A stretch of 64,000 nt of DNA, taken from Cordilura impudica. Lineage: Eukaryota > Arthropoda > Insecta > Diptera > Scathophagidae. Location: the NCBI GenBank assembly GCA_963682025.1, contig OY821519.1:194960920-195024919 (forward strand), written 5' to 3'. This document shows, piece by piece, positions 10,830 to 21,381 of the stretch. The notes beneath the pieces are model-generated. The model was not told where the DNA came from and ran no database searches. It was given only the letters and a program-made list of their open reading frames with translations. The position numbers were made by a program, and so were the translations under genes. Position 1 is the stretch's first letter. Each line of letters opens with the position of its first letter.

Positions 10830-11700
10830 CGAACCCCAGAACTTCCTTCTTCTATAAGTTGTCCAAAATGGGATTGTCGTCCGAAATAATACGAATTATA
10901 CAAAACTCTTATGCAAATACTTTCAGTCAAATATTGCTTGAGAATTCATATACAAAACCCTTCAATGTAAATCTTGGTGCCAAACAAGGCTGCGTACTTT
11001 GCTCAGTTCTGTTCGCTCTACACTTCATAATCTTTCAGTTACAATTTTTCTCTATGTAGACGATATTGTCATATTATCTGACTTTCCAAGTGGTCTTCAG
11101 AATGCAATTATCTCTCTACATACGTACCGTAACTTATGGCATATAAAAGTCAACCTTTCCAAATCGAATGTATTAGTGTTTCGTAGTGGCGCTGGAATAG
11201 CTATTAACTTAAAGTGGGCTTATGGTTAAGATGAAATTGATACTTTAAATTCACATAAGTACCTGGGTACTGACATATGCTACAACTTGGTTTAAAAATA
11301 AACTTGTTAACACTGCCCGGATATGGGGCTACATGATGTACGATGTAGTTTAAAAAATTTTCAAATTTTTCGTTAAAAAAATGTTAATGCTGCCTAGTAA
11401 CACACCAAACTACATGCTATTTTTTGAAACAGCTTTATACCCTCAATACTTAGGTACGTTAAATTACATTTGGACTAATATAGTCCTTAACATGCCCGTA
11501 AATAGATTACCTCGCAAACTTGCTGAATTTATAATTGTTAAACAAACATTTTGAGCTGAGAATTGGAGAATTCTATGTGCTGCATGCTAATCATTAAAGC
11601 AAGATTAGATTTAGATACAGATTACTTCGGTCGGTCTATGTCATCTAAATGCTACAAAAAACACTCTTCATCGGCATCTGCCCAATTTATAATGAATTAA
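10830..11700 (+). pseudogene. LINE reverse transcriptase fragment
   Basis: Degenerate RT of a different LINE type from the other copies. It shows FFYKLSKMGLSSEIIRIIQN (about 10843-10903), GAKQGCVLCSVLFAL (10978-11020), and in a shifted frame the catalytic YVDDIVILS box (11056-11082), then LQNAIISLHTYRNLWHIKVN and KSNVLVFRSG. Further C-terminal blocks are SHKYLGTD (11250) and TPNYMLFFETALYP plus MPVNRLPRKLAEF (11400-11540). Several frameshifts and stops make it dead. The C-terminal end of what may be the same LINE type is at 54060-54490. Confidence 0.75.
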
Positions 11701-11710
11701 GAGTCAAATA

Positions 11711-12140
11711 AAGGGTCCGCCAAATAACTTTTTTTTTAAATTGTTATAAAAAAAAACTACTGAATATTATATCAAATTTATTTTTTTATTTGAAAGTACA
11801 ATCCTTCCGGTTAATAATGGAAAATAATTTCATTCAAATGGCTGCCTCGGCTGGCCATGCAGTAGCCTACACGATCGGTCCAATTTTTAAGCACATTATC
11901 GATTGTGTGCAGCTGTATTTCACCAATGGCTTCACGAATATTGTCCTTTAAAGCGTCAATTGTACCTGGCATGTTGGCGTAACACTTATCTTTGAGGGCA
12001 CCCCACAAAAGATCGTCCAACGGTGTCGAATCGCAGCTCCGAGGTGGCCAAACGACATCGGCTCTGCGGCTGATAATGCGATCTTCAAAAACAGGGGGCA
12101 AAACATCGAGTGCTGTGGTCACAACAACACTATTGGCCAA
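11711..12140 (-). mobile_element. Mariner-like element, 3' half
   Basis: The right terminus AAGGGTCCGCCAAATAAC begins at 11711 after TA (11709-11710). The element reads leftwards from 12140, where homology stops abruptly, so the 5' half and other TIR are gone. It carries the C-terminal transposase fragment at 11811-12140. Confidence 0.7.
11811..12140 (-). pseudogene. Mariner-family transposase, C-terminal third
   Basis: A 109-codon open stretch ending at a natural-looking terminus (HLNEIIFHY). It carries VVWPPRSCDSTPLDDLLWG, the region around the last catalytic Asp of IS630/Tc1/mariner transposases, followed by KDKCYA, IDALKDNIREAIGEI and NWTDRVGYC. This WPPRSCDLTPLD pattern is found in insect mariner-like families (rosa/DD41D type is my best guess from memory). 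It begins at a truncation, so the first two catalytic Asp residues are absent. Compare the second copy at 62381-63014. Confidence 0.75.
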
Positions 12141-12850
12141 GTTTCAAAGCAACTGGATAAGGGGGAATGTGGTTGACCCATGGCAGACAGACAGACAGGG
12201 AGAATAGGTTAAAAGAAAGGGTTTAAAAAGTATTATTGAATATACATATATTCCTCTTACATTATTTTTGATGTATAACTTTTAAACCATGAATAACAAA
12301 TTTTGCTTTGTCAATCTGGCTCACAATTGATTAGATTATGCTAAATATAGATTAGAATTATATATTCTTAAGTTTGTAATTAAATTTATTATATATATTA
12401 AATAAACAAACAAAAATTAAGAAATAAAATAGTAAAAATAAATTAATATGAGAACAAATATTAACATTCATGTAAGTTTTTGTGTAAAAGAAGAAATTTT
12501 CTGCTTTTGTTATAATTTGTTTTTCAGTTTTTGTATGAACAAGGATTTCGTGTAAAAGCACTATATATTCTGCACCCATGAAGATCATTCAAAAGTTCAC
12601 CGGTAAATCCAAGAAGTTAATTTGGATGTCATCATGAAATAGGTTTGGTTTTCAGAGTTGAGTATTTCCATGGCTTAAATAAAGTGTTGTGATGTACATA
12701 ATGTAATATACATAAAAGTATACAAAAATAAAATAAGTGTATGGAAGGCAACATTGACAGAGAAACAAAAACAACAAAAATTACCGCTATTTTAAGGATA
12801 TTTTTTCTACCTTAATGAAATGTTGGTTAACTAAACCAAATGAGATTACT
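12141..12850. other. AT-rich stretch, no feature seen
   Basis: No recognisable gene. A short (CAGA)n run (GGCAGACAGACAGACAGGG) is at about 12182-12200. The short frames here show no family motif. Confidence 0.5.
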
Positions 12851-12851
12851 A

Positions 12852-13236
12852 TCTATAATATTAGTAGGCTAGGCGATTTCTTGTGACCGATATTTTGTTC
12901 TACCGTTTTATCCCGATTTTGGCCAAGCGTACATTATTTGAAAGCTATTTCTTTTTAGCCGTTCTGCATATATACAGATTTTTAAAGTTTTTCCTTTATT
13001 TTGGGTAAATCGCATATAAAGTTGCTACTAACACATACATAAAATTATACAGTGCAATGTGTGTGTTTGTTAAATTTGTTAATGTGTTTGTAATAGAAAT
13101 GAGTTTGTTTTTTGTGTTGATTTGTGAATTGGCTATAATTGATTGGCATATTTTAGGGTCTTCATTTAATGCAAAATAAAATTTCCTAGAATTTGCACTC
13201 GAACTGGGCGAATGAGGGCTTGAGTCTGCTTGTATA
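12852..13236 (+). mobile_element. HINE (non-autonomous Helentron-type) copy a
   Basis: Starts TCTATAATATTAGTAGGC then TAGGCGATTTC and ends near GGGCTTGAGTCTGCTTGTAT. It shares its whole length with copies at 18230, 26688 and 58079, including the blocks TTTGAAAG...TTTCTTTTTAGCCG, AAAGTTGCTACTAACAC, and TTCCTAGAATTTGCACTCGAA. The TCTATA start and GCTAGTAT-like end match arthropod Helentron-associated elements as I remember them. No coding sequence. Confidence 0.7.
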
Positions 13237-14428
13237 TATAATTTCTGTTTTTTAACACGTAAGCTATTTTTTATTTTATTTAAATTTATTTAAGTTCGAA
13301 TTGAAAATTAGTGTCTTTATTTACTGAATTTACTGTACTTTTTCAATAGGTTAGAATTATAAATGATTGTGGCAGTTAATAAATAAAATCTAAATTCAAG
13401 TTAGTTATACAATTTATGCAACCGAATCCGCGGTTATTTGGAAAATATAATTCAATAATCAGAACAGAATAATGTGATACCAAAATTCGGTTAGCAACAA
13501 GTTTGGTTGCCACAACGAATCTGTTTTCTATCATTTCATTCTAAGCAATTATTACATTTCAATAATTTTCACTTATGAAAAGGAAAATTAAAAAATCATT
13601 TTCGCATTATCATGGATGTTTTGTATCAAATCTTTTTTTATCTTATTCATTTATTTATTTTATTTTTCGATATCAGTTTGTATCTTCCCAAATTATTTTA
13701 GATATTCTGAAATTTAATTGGTATTTTTAAAATTTAATAAAGAAGTCTTTCCATTAAAACATTTTTTTGGTCATTAAAATTTTTTTTTTCCCATTATGAC
13801 TGTCAAGACAACGATTGTTTACCCCTTAATAGCCTGCATTAAGATTTCATTCCAACAATCTATTTGAAAGTGAGCCTATCTGGCTATGTACACAGGTCGC
13901 AGGATTGTGAAATTTTGTGCATGTTTACATTTAGCTCCCATATAAATTACTCTCAGATGCTTCTATAATCAAATGGATTAAAGTAAATAAAATATTGCAA
14001 AATAAAATTACTTTCAGTATCGCTTTGAGTGTATATATATAATAAATTTGTTGCAATCAATAAATTTATTTTTTTCCATTTTTTTAAGAAATTGCAAATG
14101 TTATGAGAAAATATTTTTGTTTGTTTTTTCCTCTAACAAGCACTGAGGACAAACAAAGATTTTTTGTTCTACGAGTCAATAATTTTTAATAAAGTTCATA
14201 TATATATTCTCCTATCGATTTTGTTTTAATTAGGAAAATAAGAGGAAAAATAGCGAACACCGAAAGAAAAAGAAAATAAACAAGTATTTTTTGTTATTAA
14301 AGATACAAAACTTTATTAAAAAAGTTTTATTTTTAACGTTAAGTAGAAACTCGTCATGATATGGAATATATATAGAAACCATTTCCCATTGAAATGATGT
14401 AAGCTTAGTTTAGGTAGTTAGTTTAATT
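13237..14428. other. AT-rich intergenic stretch
   Basis: No gene, RNA or clear repeat boundary seen. Composition is very AT-rich with scattered homopolymer runs. Confidence 0.5.
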
Positions 14429-14500
14429 AAAAACAAGTAAGAGTGTTAAATTCGGCAGTGCCGAATCTTTGATACCCTCCACCTCTGTTTGAGTATTGAT
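14429..14500 (-). repeat. End of an S-type hairpin repeat related to MR
   Basis: AAAACAAGTAAGAGTGTTA is followed by a short palindrome (TTCGGCA, G, TGCCGAA) and TCTTTGATACCCTCCACC. This is the same architecture as the MR terminus but a different palindrome, so it is a sister family. The matching end in opposite orientation is at about 53525-53580. How far the copy extends to the right (possibly to about 14830) is unclear. Confidence 0.6.
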
Positions 14501-15354
14501 AATATATGTAAACGAAATATTTGAAAAGGTAAACAATTTATGAAACTTAGTACCAAATTATTTCAGTAAATTCTTTGGATTGATCCGCTTAACAGATGAT
14601 TTTTGTTTATTTCAAGAGTTGGTCTATACAGCTTTCTCACATTATTAATTCGCGCTGCAACGAGAAAAGATCGTTTTCGTCTTTTCTATTCGGTGTTTGC
14701 TTTTTGGTCATCATGGTTGCTGATCGGCATGCATTAAGTTATATACCTATATGCATGCGTTTCTGGTTATATGGTACAACCTCTCGTTTAATTTAAAGTT
14801 CCTGCAAATTAAATAGCTCACCCTAACTTCCATTGCGAAGGTAGTAATGGTGTGGGGTGGTTATATGCGTTAAATCGTGCTAATTGGAGATGGTTGTATA
14901 TATAGTTTCTTTTAACTGACCAAATAATTTTTTAAGTAACAAAATAATAACCAAAAAAAAGCTCTCTCATAAATAAAAAAAAATATAGCCATATATGGAA
15001 AACATGGAGACTATAATTTTTTTTTTTACATATTAATACAAAATAACAGAATACAATACAAAACATAACCCAGTGATGACAACTTTTGATTTTGAATTAA
15101 ATTATGTTAATAAAATATATTCTCATTTATTGTCTCCAGATGCTACTACCTGGGAATTATTATCGAACTTAAATTTTTTGGGTTTTACTTTGCCTACCAT
15201 GACGTCAAATTTTGAAGTCATCTTGAACACTGGGTCAAATTAAGGATGCCAAACGCATAGAACCAAATATCCTAAAAATTTTAATTAAAATAATTTGTTA
15301 TCTTTATTTTCTGAATAACTTCAAATTTTCATCCAAAAAAATTGCGTAAAATAA
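14501..15354. other. AT-rich stretch, weak Tc1-like trace
   Basis: Mostly featureless. At about 14846-14905 one frame reads VMVWGGYMR, reminiscent of the VMVWG block of Tc1 transposases, but no neighbouring motif supports it. Confidence 0.3.
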
Positions 15355-16640
15355 CACAGTACAACAAAAGCAAATTTTTTTGAATACACACAGAATAGCT
15401 TAAAATAAAGAAACACGTGTCGCTGCGTTTTCCTGCAGCACGTCAGAATTTTGAGAAAATCGTTTTTTTAGCTTGGAAGGACCGTGGAGTTTCACCTGTA
15501 ATGTAATACTATTATCAAAAGTTCGATAAAAACAGAATGGGTGAGCCGATTTTAAGGCTTGAACCAGTTTTGAAAAGGAAATTAAATTTGATTTTTTTTT
15601 TCATTAAAAACACATTTTTTTCCCCTAGATGGCGCTTTAATTTTCATGTAAAGTTAAAAAATAACCAAAAATTTAATGTAATGAAATGTAAAAATACAAA
15701 AATGTATATGTGTTAAAAATGTTGGTCGTTTATTTTTTCGTATGTAAGCTTCAGGATTTGTATCACGGCATAAATTACAATAATATTCAGCAAGCATGTG
15801 AGTCATGTCTTTTCCTTTGAAACGATTTGCTATTGTAACAATATCTTTATGGAAATGTTCTACATACTCATCACTTAAATCACCCAAATTTGAAGGAAAA
15901 AAGTCTAAATGGTTGTACAAAAAATGAATTTTTAAAGACATGTTAACTTTCATTTCACCATACGCTGAAACTATTTCTTTAACAATATCTTTGTAGTTAT
16001 CCGCTTTCTTATTTCACAAAAAATTTTTTACGACGTCAATGCAACCATCGCATGCACGTTTTCCAACAGAGTTCAATAAACTCCTAAACGCATTATTTTG
16101 AAATAGTGTTTTTGTCTGTGGTCCATCGAATATGAATACGAGTTATATTACAGAAATTTTTAGTAGGTGCATATAAGCCACAAACAAAACAAAAATGATT
16201 TCGATTTGAATTGAATTCATTTTATTTTATTTTATTGTTATTTTATTTTGTTTATTTATATTTATATTTAAAAACGCTTTATTTGCTACTAATTCCCACC
16301 AAATAATAACGTGTAATGTCAAAGCAAAAAAAAAAAAAAAATGCAGCATTTGGTGTCATTTATAAAGTATGGTTCACTTTGATAATTTATTTTTATTTTT
16401 AGTGGACTGTATATTGTTAAGTGACTTCATGTGGATGTTACAGACGACACCCGATCTGTAAGCTCGTTGAAATTCAACTATAAACAACACCAGATCATAC
16501 TAATACATATATAGAATATGGTACAGCCCCACCAAAATGTAGATCAATCGACTTTCTTAAAATTCTGACGTGCTACAGCAAAACGACGAGACACGTATTT
16601 CTTTATTTAAAGCCTATTTTCATATTCTGTTAACATGTGT
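15355..16640 (-). mobile_element. Small TIR transposon, relative of the 32990 element
   Basis: Left end CACAGTACAACAAAAG follows TAA (15352-15354). Subterminal inverted repeats are clear: AAATAAAGAAACACGTGTCG with GCAGCACGTCAGAATTTT (about 15403-15455) mirrors AAAATTCTGACGTGCTACAG with CGAGACACGTATTTCTTTAT (about 16557-16610). The last ~30 bp of the right end look lost or diverged, so the right border is approximate. The terminus (CACAG, then ACAAAA and a T run) resembles the CACAGGTCTACAAAATG end of the 6.7-kb element, and the gene inside is the same family. Confidence 0.7.
15654..16125 (-). pseudogene. Conserved arthropod transposon protein, C-terminal half (family of 37623-39279)
   Basis: Reads from IFDGPQTKTLF (about 16124) through VVKNFL, one stop, NKKADNYKDIVKEIV, and then an open stretch with HFLYNHLDFFPSNLGDLSDE, HFHKDIVTIANRFKGK and MLAEYYCNLCRDT. 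The order matches the larger copy at 37623-39279 (FDGPQIRQL, NKKTSNYKDLV, LQNHLDRFPANLGDLSEE, ERFHQDI), so the two are homologous though diverged. Where the larger copy has GERFHQD this one has VEHFHKD, a different subfamily. The N-terminal Cys-rich half is missing. The biochemical role is unknown to me; location between TIRs suggests transposition. Confidence 0.75.
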
Positions 16641-16840
16641 ACCAATAAATAACATTCTCATCAAATTGCGCTTTATTTTTGTAACAATTTTTATGTTCGC
16701 AATCCTTAAATATCATTTGAGGTTTTCTAAACTTCATTGAATTTAAATTAATGTTTTTTATCCTGAAATGCTATTAATGTCTCCTGAATGGCAATATTTT
16801 TTTAAATGTAAACATTTTTAAATGTAAATATATTTGGTGT
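16641..16840. other. AT-rich spacer
   Basis: No feature seen between the small TIR transposon and MR copy 5. Confidence 0.5.
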
Positions 16841-17594
16841 TTTTATGCCCCATATCACTATGTGGTTTGGGTATAATGACTTTATGCTGCTGTTTGTATA
16901 CCGGTCGACTCATAATCACTTTCTGAGTCGATATAGCGATGTCCTTCCGTCCGTCTGTGTGTCCATATAAACATTGTAATCCAACTACAGGTCGCAAATA
17001 TAAATATGTTTTGATGAAATTTGGTATATGAGCTGTTATCGACCATAGGACGAACGCTATTGAAATTGGTGAAATTTGGTCCATGTTCAGACCTAGTCCC
17101 CATACAAATGTCCCCTATGAAATCGACATAAATTGCCATAAGACCCAAATTATCAAATAGATCTCAATCAAATTGGGTTTGTATGTGTTTATTTTATCTA
17201 TTAATCAGTAATCCAAAAATAATCCCTACAGGACAATTCTTAGTCACTGGCTTCATATAGAGCTGCTTCACGATCTTCACTTAAATCTATAAAAAAAAAA
17301 TTATTGCACAGATTTTTCTCAAATTTGGTTTGTATCTATTTTTTCAAAATATAAGTGACTTTACCAAATATGGTCAGGATCGGTCCATATTTCGACCAAG
17401 TCCCCATATAAAAATAGCATCCCATATGAACTTTTCCATATCTGCAGCCAAAAAAGTAATAACACTGCCACTCTAATTTGGTTTATGCTTATTTTCTATA
17501 TCGAATTAGTTGGATCGAAGAGATAGGGTCTGTAAACCATGGCATAGGGTATCGTATAGTCGGTCTAGACCGGCTATAATTTTCCTACTTGTTT
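16841..17594 (+). repeat. MR repeat copy 5 (near full length, diverged)
   Basis: Plus-sense MR from ATGCCCCATATCACTATGTG to TTCCTACTTGTTT. The GTCC tract is short (about 16938-16965). The terminal palindrome carries one mismatch (CGGTCTAGACCGGC), so this copy is older. Confidence 0.85.
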
Positions 17595-18229
17595 CAATTT
17601 CAACTCGTGTTTAAAGAATAAAATTTATATTTTTAAAATTCAATTGATGTCTCCTAAATTTCAAGTTACAATTTCCGACGTTTTAATATGATTTTCTGAA
17701 ATTCAATTAATATTTGCTAATTTGTAATTGGAAATCTTAATTCCAGGTTATACAATTGATATTCTCTTAAATTTAAAAGGTGCAATTTTGCATTTATGTG
17801 AATAATAATGCTTTAGTAATTAAATAAAATTTTTAGAAATTATATGTAATCGCAATCAGATATTATGTAGGCAAACCAGAATAATAATTTTATGTAACTA
17901 TGTAGAACTGATTTTAAAGCAAAAAAAACACATTGCTTCTTCTTTATTCAGCTCTGTGTATACTTTTAACATTGTTGTGTTTGATATCTAATAGAAAATG
18001 TTGACATTCATGTTAAAATAGAAATAACTATTGCAAAGCTAATTATAACAAAAATTGTGGCGCTATCTACTGGGACATAGTCACACTGAGCAAAATGAAG
18101 TGGCACTCTGTTTGTTAATACAATAGAAATGTATGTTTCCTAAAATAAAATATTGCAGAATTTAATATAAATTAAATTATATACCAATTTATTTCTAACA
18201 TTTGGTTATTATGGATATACATGTATAGA
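17595..18229. other. AT-rich stretch, no feature seen
   Basis: No gene or recognised repeat between MR copy 5 and the next HINE. Confidence 0.5.
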
Positions 18230-18599
18230 ATCTATAATATTAATAGGTTGGCGATTTCCTGTGACCGATGTTTCATTCTACCGTTTTATCCCGATTTTGA
18301 CCAAACGTATATTATTTGAAAGGTATTTCTTTTTAGCCGTTTTGCAGATTTACAGATTTTTAAATATTTTTTCTTTATTTTGAGTAAATTGCATTTAAAG
18401 TTGCTACTAACACAAACATAAAATTATACAATGTTATGTGTGTGTTTATTAAATTCGTTAATATGCTTGTAATAAAAATGATTTTGTTTTTTGTGTTGAT
18501 GTGCAAATTAGCTATAGACATTTAGGGTCTTTATTCAATGAAAAAATAAGATTTCCTAGAATTTGCACTCGAATTTCGAGGGCTGGAATTTGCTAGTAT
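18230..18599 (+). mobile_element. HINE copy b
   Basis: ATCTATAATATTAATAGGTT start and CGAGGGCTGGAATTTGCTAG end. It is co-linear with copy a, including GTGACCGATG and AAGTTGCTACTAACAC. Non-coding. Confidence 0.7.
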
Positions 18600-18774
18600 G
18601 TATATTATTTTATTATTTAATATATGTATGTATGTATATGTAAATTTTACATACAAAAAATACAACATCAAAAGCTATTCTTATTCTTGAAATAAGTTAA
18701 TACATAACATTTTTTTTTTCGTAAATTTACATTTTTTTTTTTTATTAACAACAAGTAGTTAAGCATTATTTGCT

Positions 18775-19580
18775 TTAGATGTTGGTGAATTTTTAATCCC
18801 TTTGTATTAACTCGAAGGTGCTTGTAGTAAAATTTTGAATCGATTTTTAACGTGAACCAGTCGATCTGAAACTTTGCAGGTAGGCTCGTGCCGATGAAGA
18901 AAATTATCTAAGACTTTTTTGTGATGCCAAAACAATGGAAACTTTAAAATTTTTCTACCAGAGTTGATAAGAAAATGTACAGAGGGTTAGTTTTTATTAT
19001 ATTATTATTACAACGACCAGAAAAACAACAAGTCCAGCTATGACAACAATACAACATTTAGAATAACAACAAGAACAATACAGAAACATATATTTTTACA
19101 ATTTTTTGTAATTCTTCAGAGATTTCCCTGGACCTGTTCCACCGATTTAAATGACTTTTGAAACAGAAATCTTCCTACGATGTTGGTGAATCATTCTCAC
19201 TAAAAATAATCACCGTAGCTGTCCTATTGAGGGCGCTATCGTGACAAGAACAACAAAGAGAAATCATATTTTTTCAAGACTTTTTTATACTTCTTCATTC
19301 AATTCTCGGGGCCTAATCAATTGATTTGGACGAGTTTAAGCAGGGAACATCTCAGGATGTTAGTGAATCATTTTTTGTACCAAAGAGCACCCTAGCTGCC
19401 CGACTGAGGCCGTCATCGTGATTGCCACACACGGACAGGCGGATATCGCTATATCAACTCCGCTTGTTATAAGGATCACAAATATATATATTATATGGGG
19501 TCCAACATTTTTTTTCTAATTATTACAAACGGAAGGACAAACTTATATATACACTCTGCACACTGGGGTGGAGAGTATAA
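18775..19580 (+). repeat. U-type fly dispersed repeat
   Basis: Contains a CACACACGGACAGGCGGATA segment (about 19425-19445), ATCGCTATATCAACTCCGCT, AAGGATCACAAATATATATA, then GACAAACTTATATATACACT and GGTGGAGAGTATAAAA at the end. I recognise this series as a widespread brachyceran repeat whose GTCY/GGAC tract and GGGTATAAAA-like end parallel MR. The left border is approximate. It abuts the Penelope copy, so it truncates it. Confidence 0.6.
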
Positions 19581-20290
19581 AAGCTCTTTAGAAATCAAAA
19601 AACAACTGATGAGCCAAGAACTTGAGAGAAATAATATACTTGCATCGTTTAATGTGATGTCGTTGTTCACAAATATCCCAGTCCATATGGCGATCAAAAA
19701 TGTTATGAACAAATGGAACATTATAAGAAACTTTACAAAAATCCCCAATTCAAAATTCCTACATTTATTAAAATCTTTTCTTTATGAAAACAATTATTTT
19801 AAATATGAAGATAAATTATATAACCAAGTTTTCGGTATGCCAATGTGCAACCCTCTCTCCCCAACGACAGCAGACATAATACTTGACTGTTTACTTGGCA
19901 ATGCGAGCAATCAAAAGAGATACACCATTGAGATCTTACGAATACAACAAAAGATACACAAGACAATGAACTTAAAAGAAGACACCAACAACATTAGTTC
20001 ATGCTATATGGTTGCCATCAACAACCTGTGATGTTAAAATAATCTGTTTTTAAATGTTCAATTTGTGGTTCAATACGTTTTTGTGTTTTTCTATAATTTC
20101 ATGTTCCATTTATATATGTAAAGATTGCAGATTAATATAGAAATAATATTATAAGTTAAAATTTATTATTGTTTGTCGTTGATGTAAATATTGGAATAAC
20201 CAGTGTTTTTATTAAATTAAATAGACGTTCCCTTGACAAAGTAGACAAAATAACTACGAAATGCTGGGAAAAGAGAAATTGAAATGTAAT
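19580..20290 (+). pseudogene. Penelope-like element, internally deleted copy
   Basis: One open frame (to 20031) joins the RT finger region to the extreme C-terminus. SSLEIKKQLMSQEL, SLFTNIPVHMAIK, IPNSKFLHLLKSFLYEN, and GMPMCNPLSPTTADIILDC are followed directly by RIQQKIHKTMNLKEDTNNIS, which in the 57422-57661 copy is the end of the GIY-YIG endonuclease. The YVDD catalytic box, connector and most of the endonuclease are therefore deleted in frame. The 3' non-coding tail (GACAAAGTAGACAAAATAAC, then GAAATTGAAATGTAATTTTA) runs to about 20290 and resembles the tail at 57830-57920. Confidence 0.8.
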
Positions 20291-20613
20291 TTTAATTACT
20301 TTTGAAAGAATCAGGTCACATTAGCACATTGATAATACAATAAAGAAAATACCTGGCCAAACATAATTTAAATAAAATAAAAATAATATTAATTTATTGG
20401 CTTTATTCAATTACTTATACTAGTTTAACTAACTTATGGTTCGCCAAACCGGTGTATGTTTAAAGTATTTTCCATTTTGTTGTTGCAACTACTAGCCTGC
20501 AATATAACACTGGTTTATCTAATTATTTCCAAAATATAAGTATACTATAAGCATATTTGTGTATGCCAAAGCTTTTATTAATATATTATTAAACATTCCT
20601 AAATGTGTGGTAT
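20291..20613. other. AT-rich stretch, no feature seen
   Basis: No recognisable gene or repeat. Confidence 0.5.
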
Positions 20614-20814
20614 TCATAAATACTTTGAATTAGTAAAATCAACAAAATCAGAAATATAAGCGGCTTTTAATTCATGCGATGAAAACACCAGCAGAAAAAC
20701 GATTAACAATATAAAATGGCGTTTATATGAAATTACGCATATCGTTAGTAGATGTTTAATTAATAATTTGATAATAACACGAAGTAAGAGGGAAAACTGG
20801 GCGATGCTGTACAC
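20614..20814 (-). CDS. Possible small hydrophobic/secreted peptide ORF
   Basis: A 66-codon frame with two hydrophobic segments: FSLLLRVIIKLLIKHLLTIC near the N-terminus and KRHFILLIVFLLVFSSHELK at residues ~32-50. The second looks like a signal peptide core ending in small residues before AAYISDF. A TATA-like run lies about 15-25 bp upstream of the start and an AATAAAA motif at about 20570-20580 lies past the stop. I recognise no family, and AT-rich DNA often gives such frames by chance. It is listed because it is the only non-transposon candidate in the window. Confidence 0.2.
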   Translation of the reverse strand: MYSIAQFSLLLRVIIKLLIKHLLTICVISYKRHFILLIVFLLVFSSHELKAAYISDFVDFTNSKYL

Positions 20815-21381
20815 TTAAAAGTTTAAATATAATATAGATTTCCGGCTATTTTTTTTATTTAAGATTGAATAAAGTATTTCATAAAAATCTAAACATAATA
20901 TTGTCCTTACATACAATTGAAATTCGTTGTTGAAGCAGCTTGAAGTCAGTTGTATTCTTTAACTAATTTGCCATCAATACTGATGGATTCACATCATATT
21001 CTTGCACAATTGATTACACCATTCGGCAAACAAATAAAAGTAAAATTCGGTTTTAAGGGAATGAATTCAATAACTCACACAAATTTTACTAAGTAACACT
21101 TAATACCCTTGTTAAATAAATAAACATGTTTATCAGAAATCAATAACTCCTCATATCAATTATAGGCGTTACTGTGAAGGTTATCAGACAAGCATCGCAT
21201 CTCCTTGTTAAAAGGTTATTTATTATATACTCGTATAACATATATGGTTTTCAATTATTCAATGTTTAATTTTTTATACCATACTTGTACGTGTATTTGG
21301 GCCGAATGATTAATGGAATTTTTCTAGTTAATAGCAGGTATACGCAACTTAACGTATTACAGTGGCTACATATGTAACGTA
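20815..21381. other. AT-rich stretch, no feature seen
   Basis: No gene seen up to the Tigger left end. Confidence 0.5.

Noticed and set aside
12358..12588. 76-codon reverse frame
   Set aside because: No recognisable domain; composition as expected by chance.
14596..14796. 66-codon frame and a nearby VMVWGGYMR trace of Tc1 type
   Set aside because: No supporting motifs on either side; too short for a transposase call.
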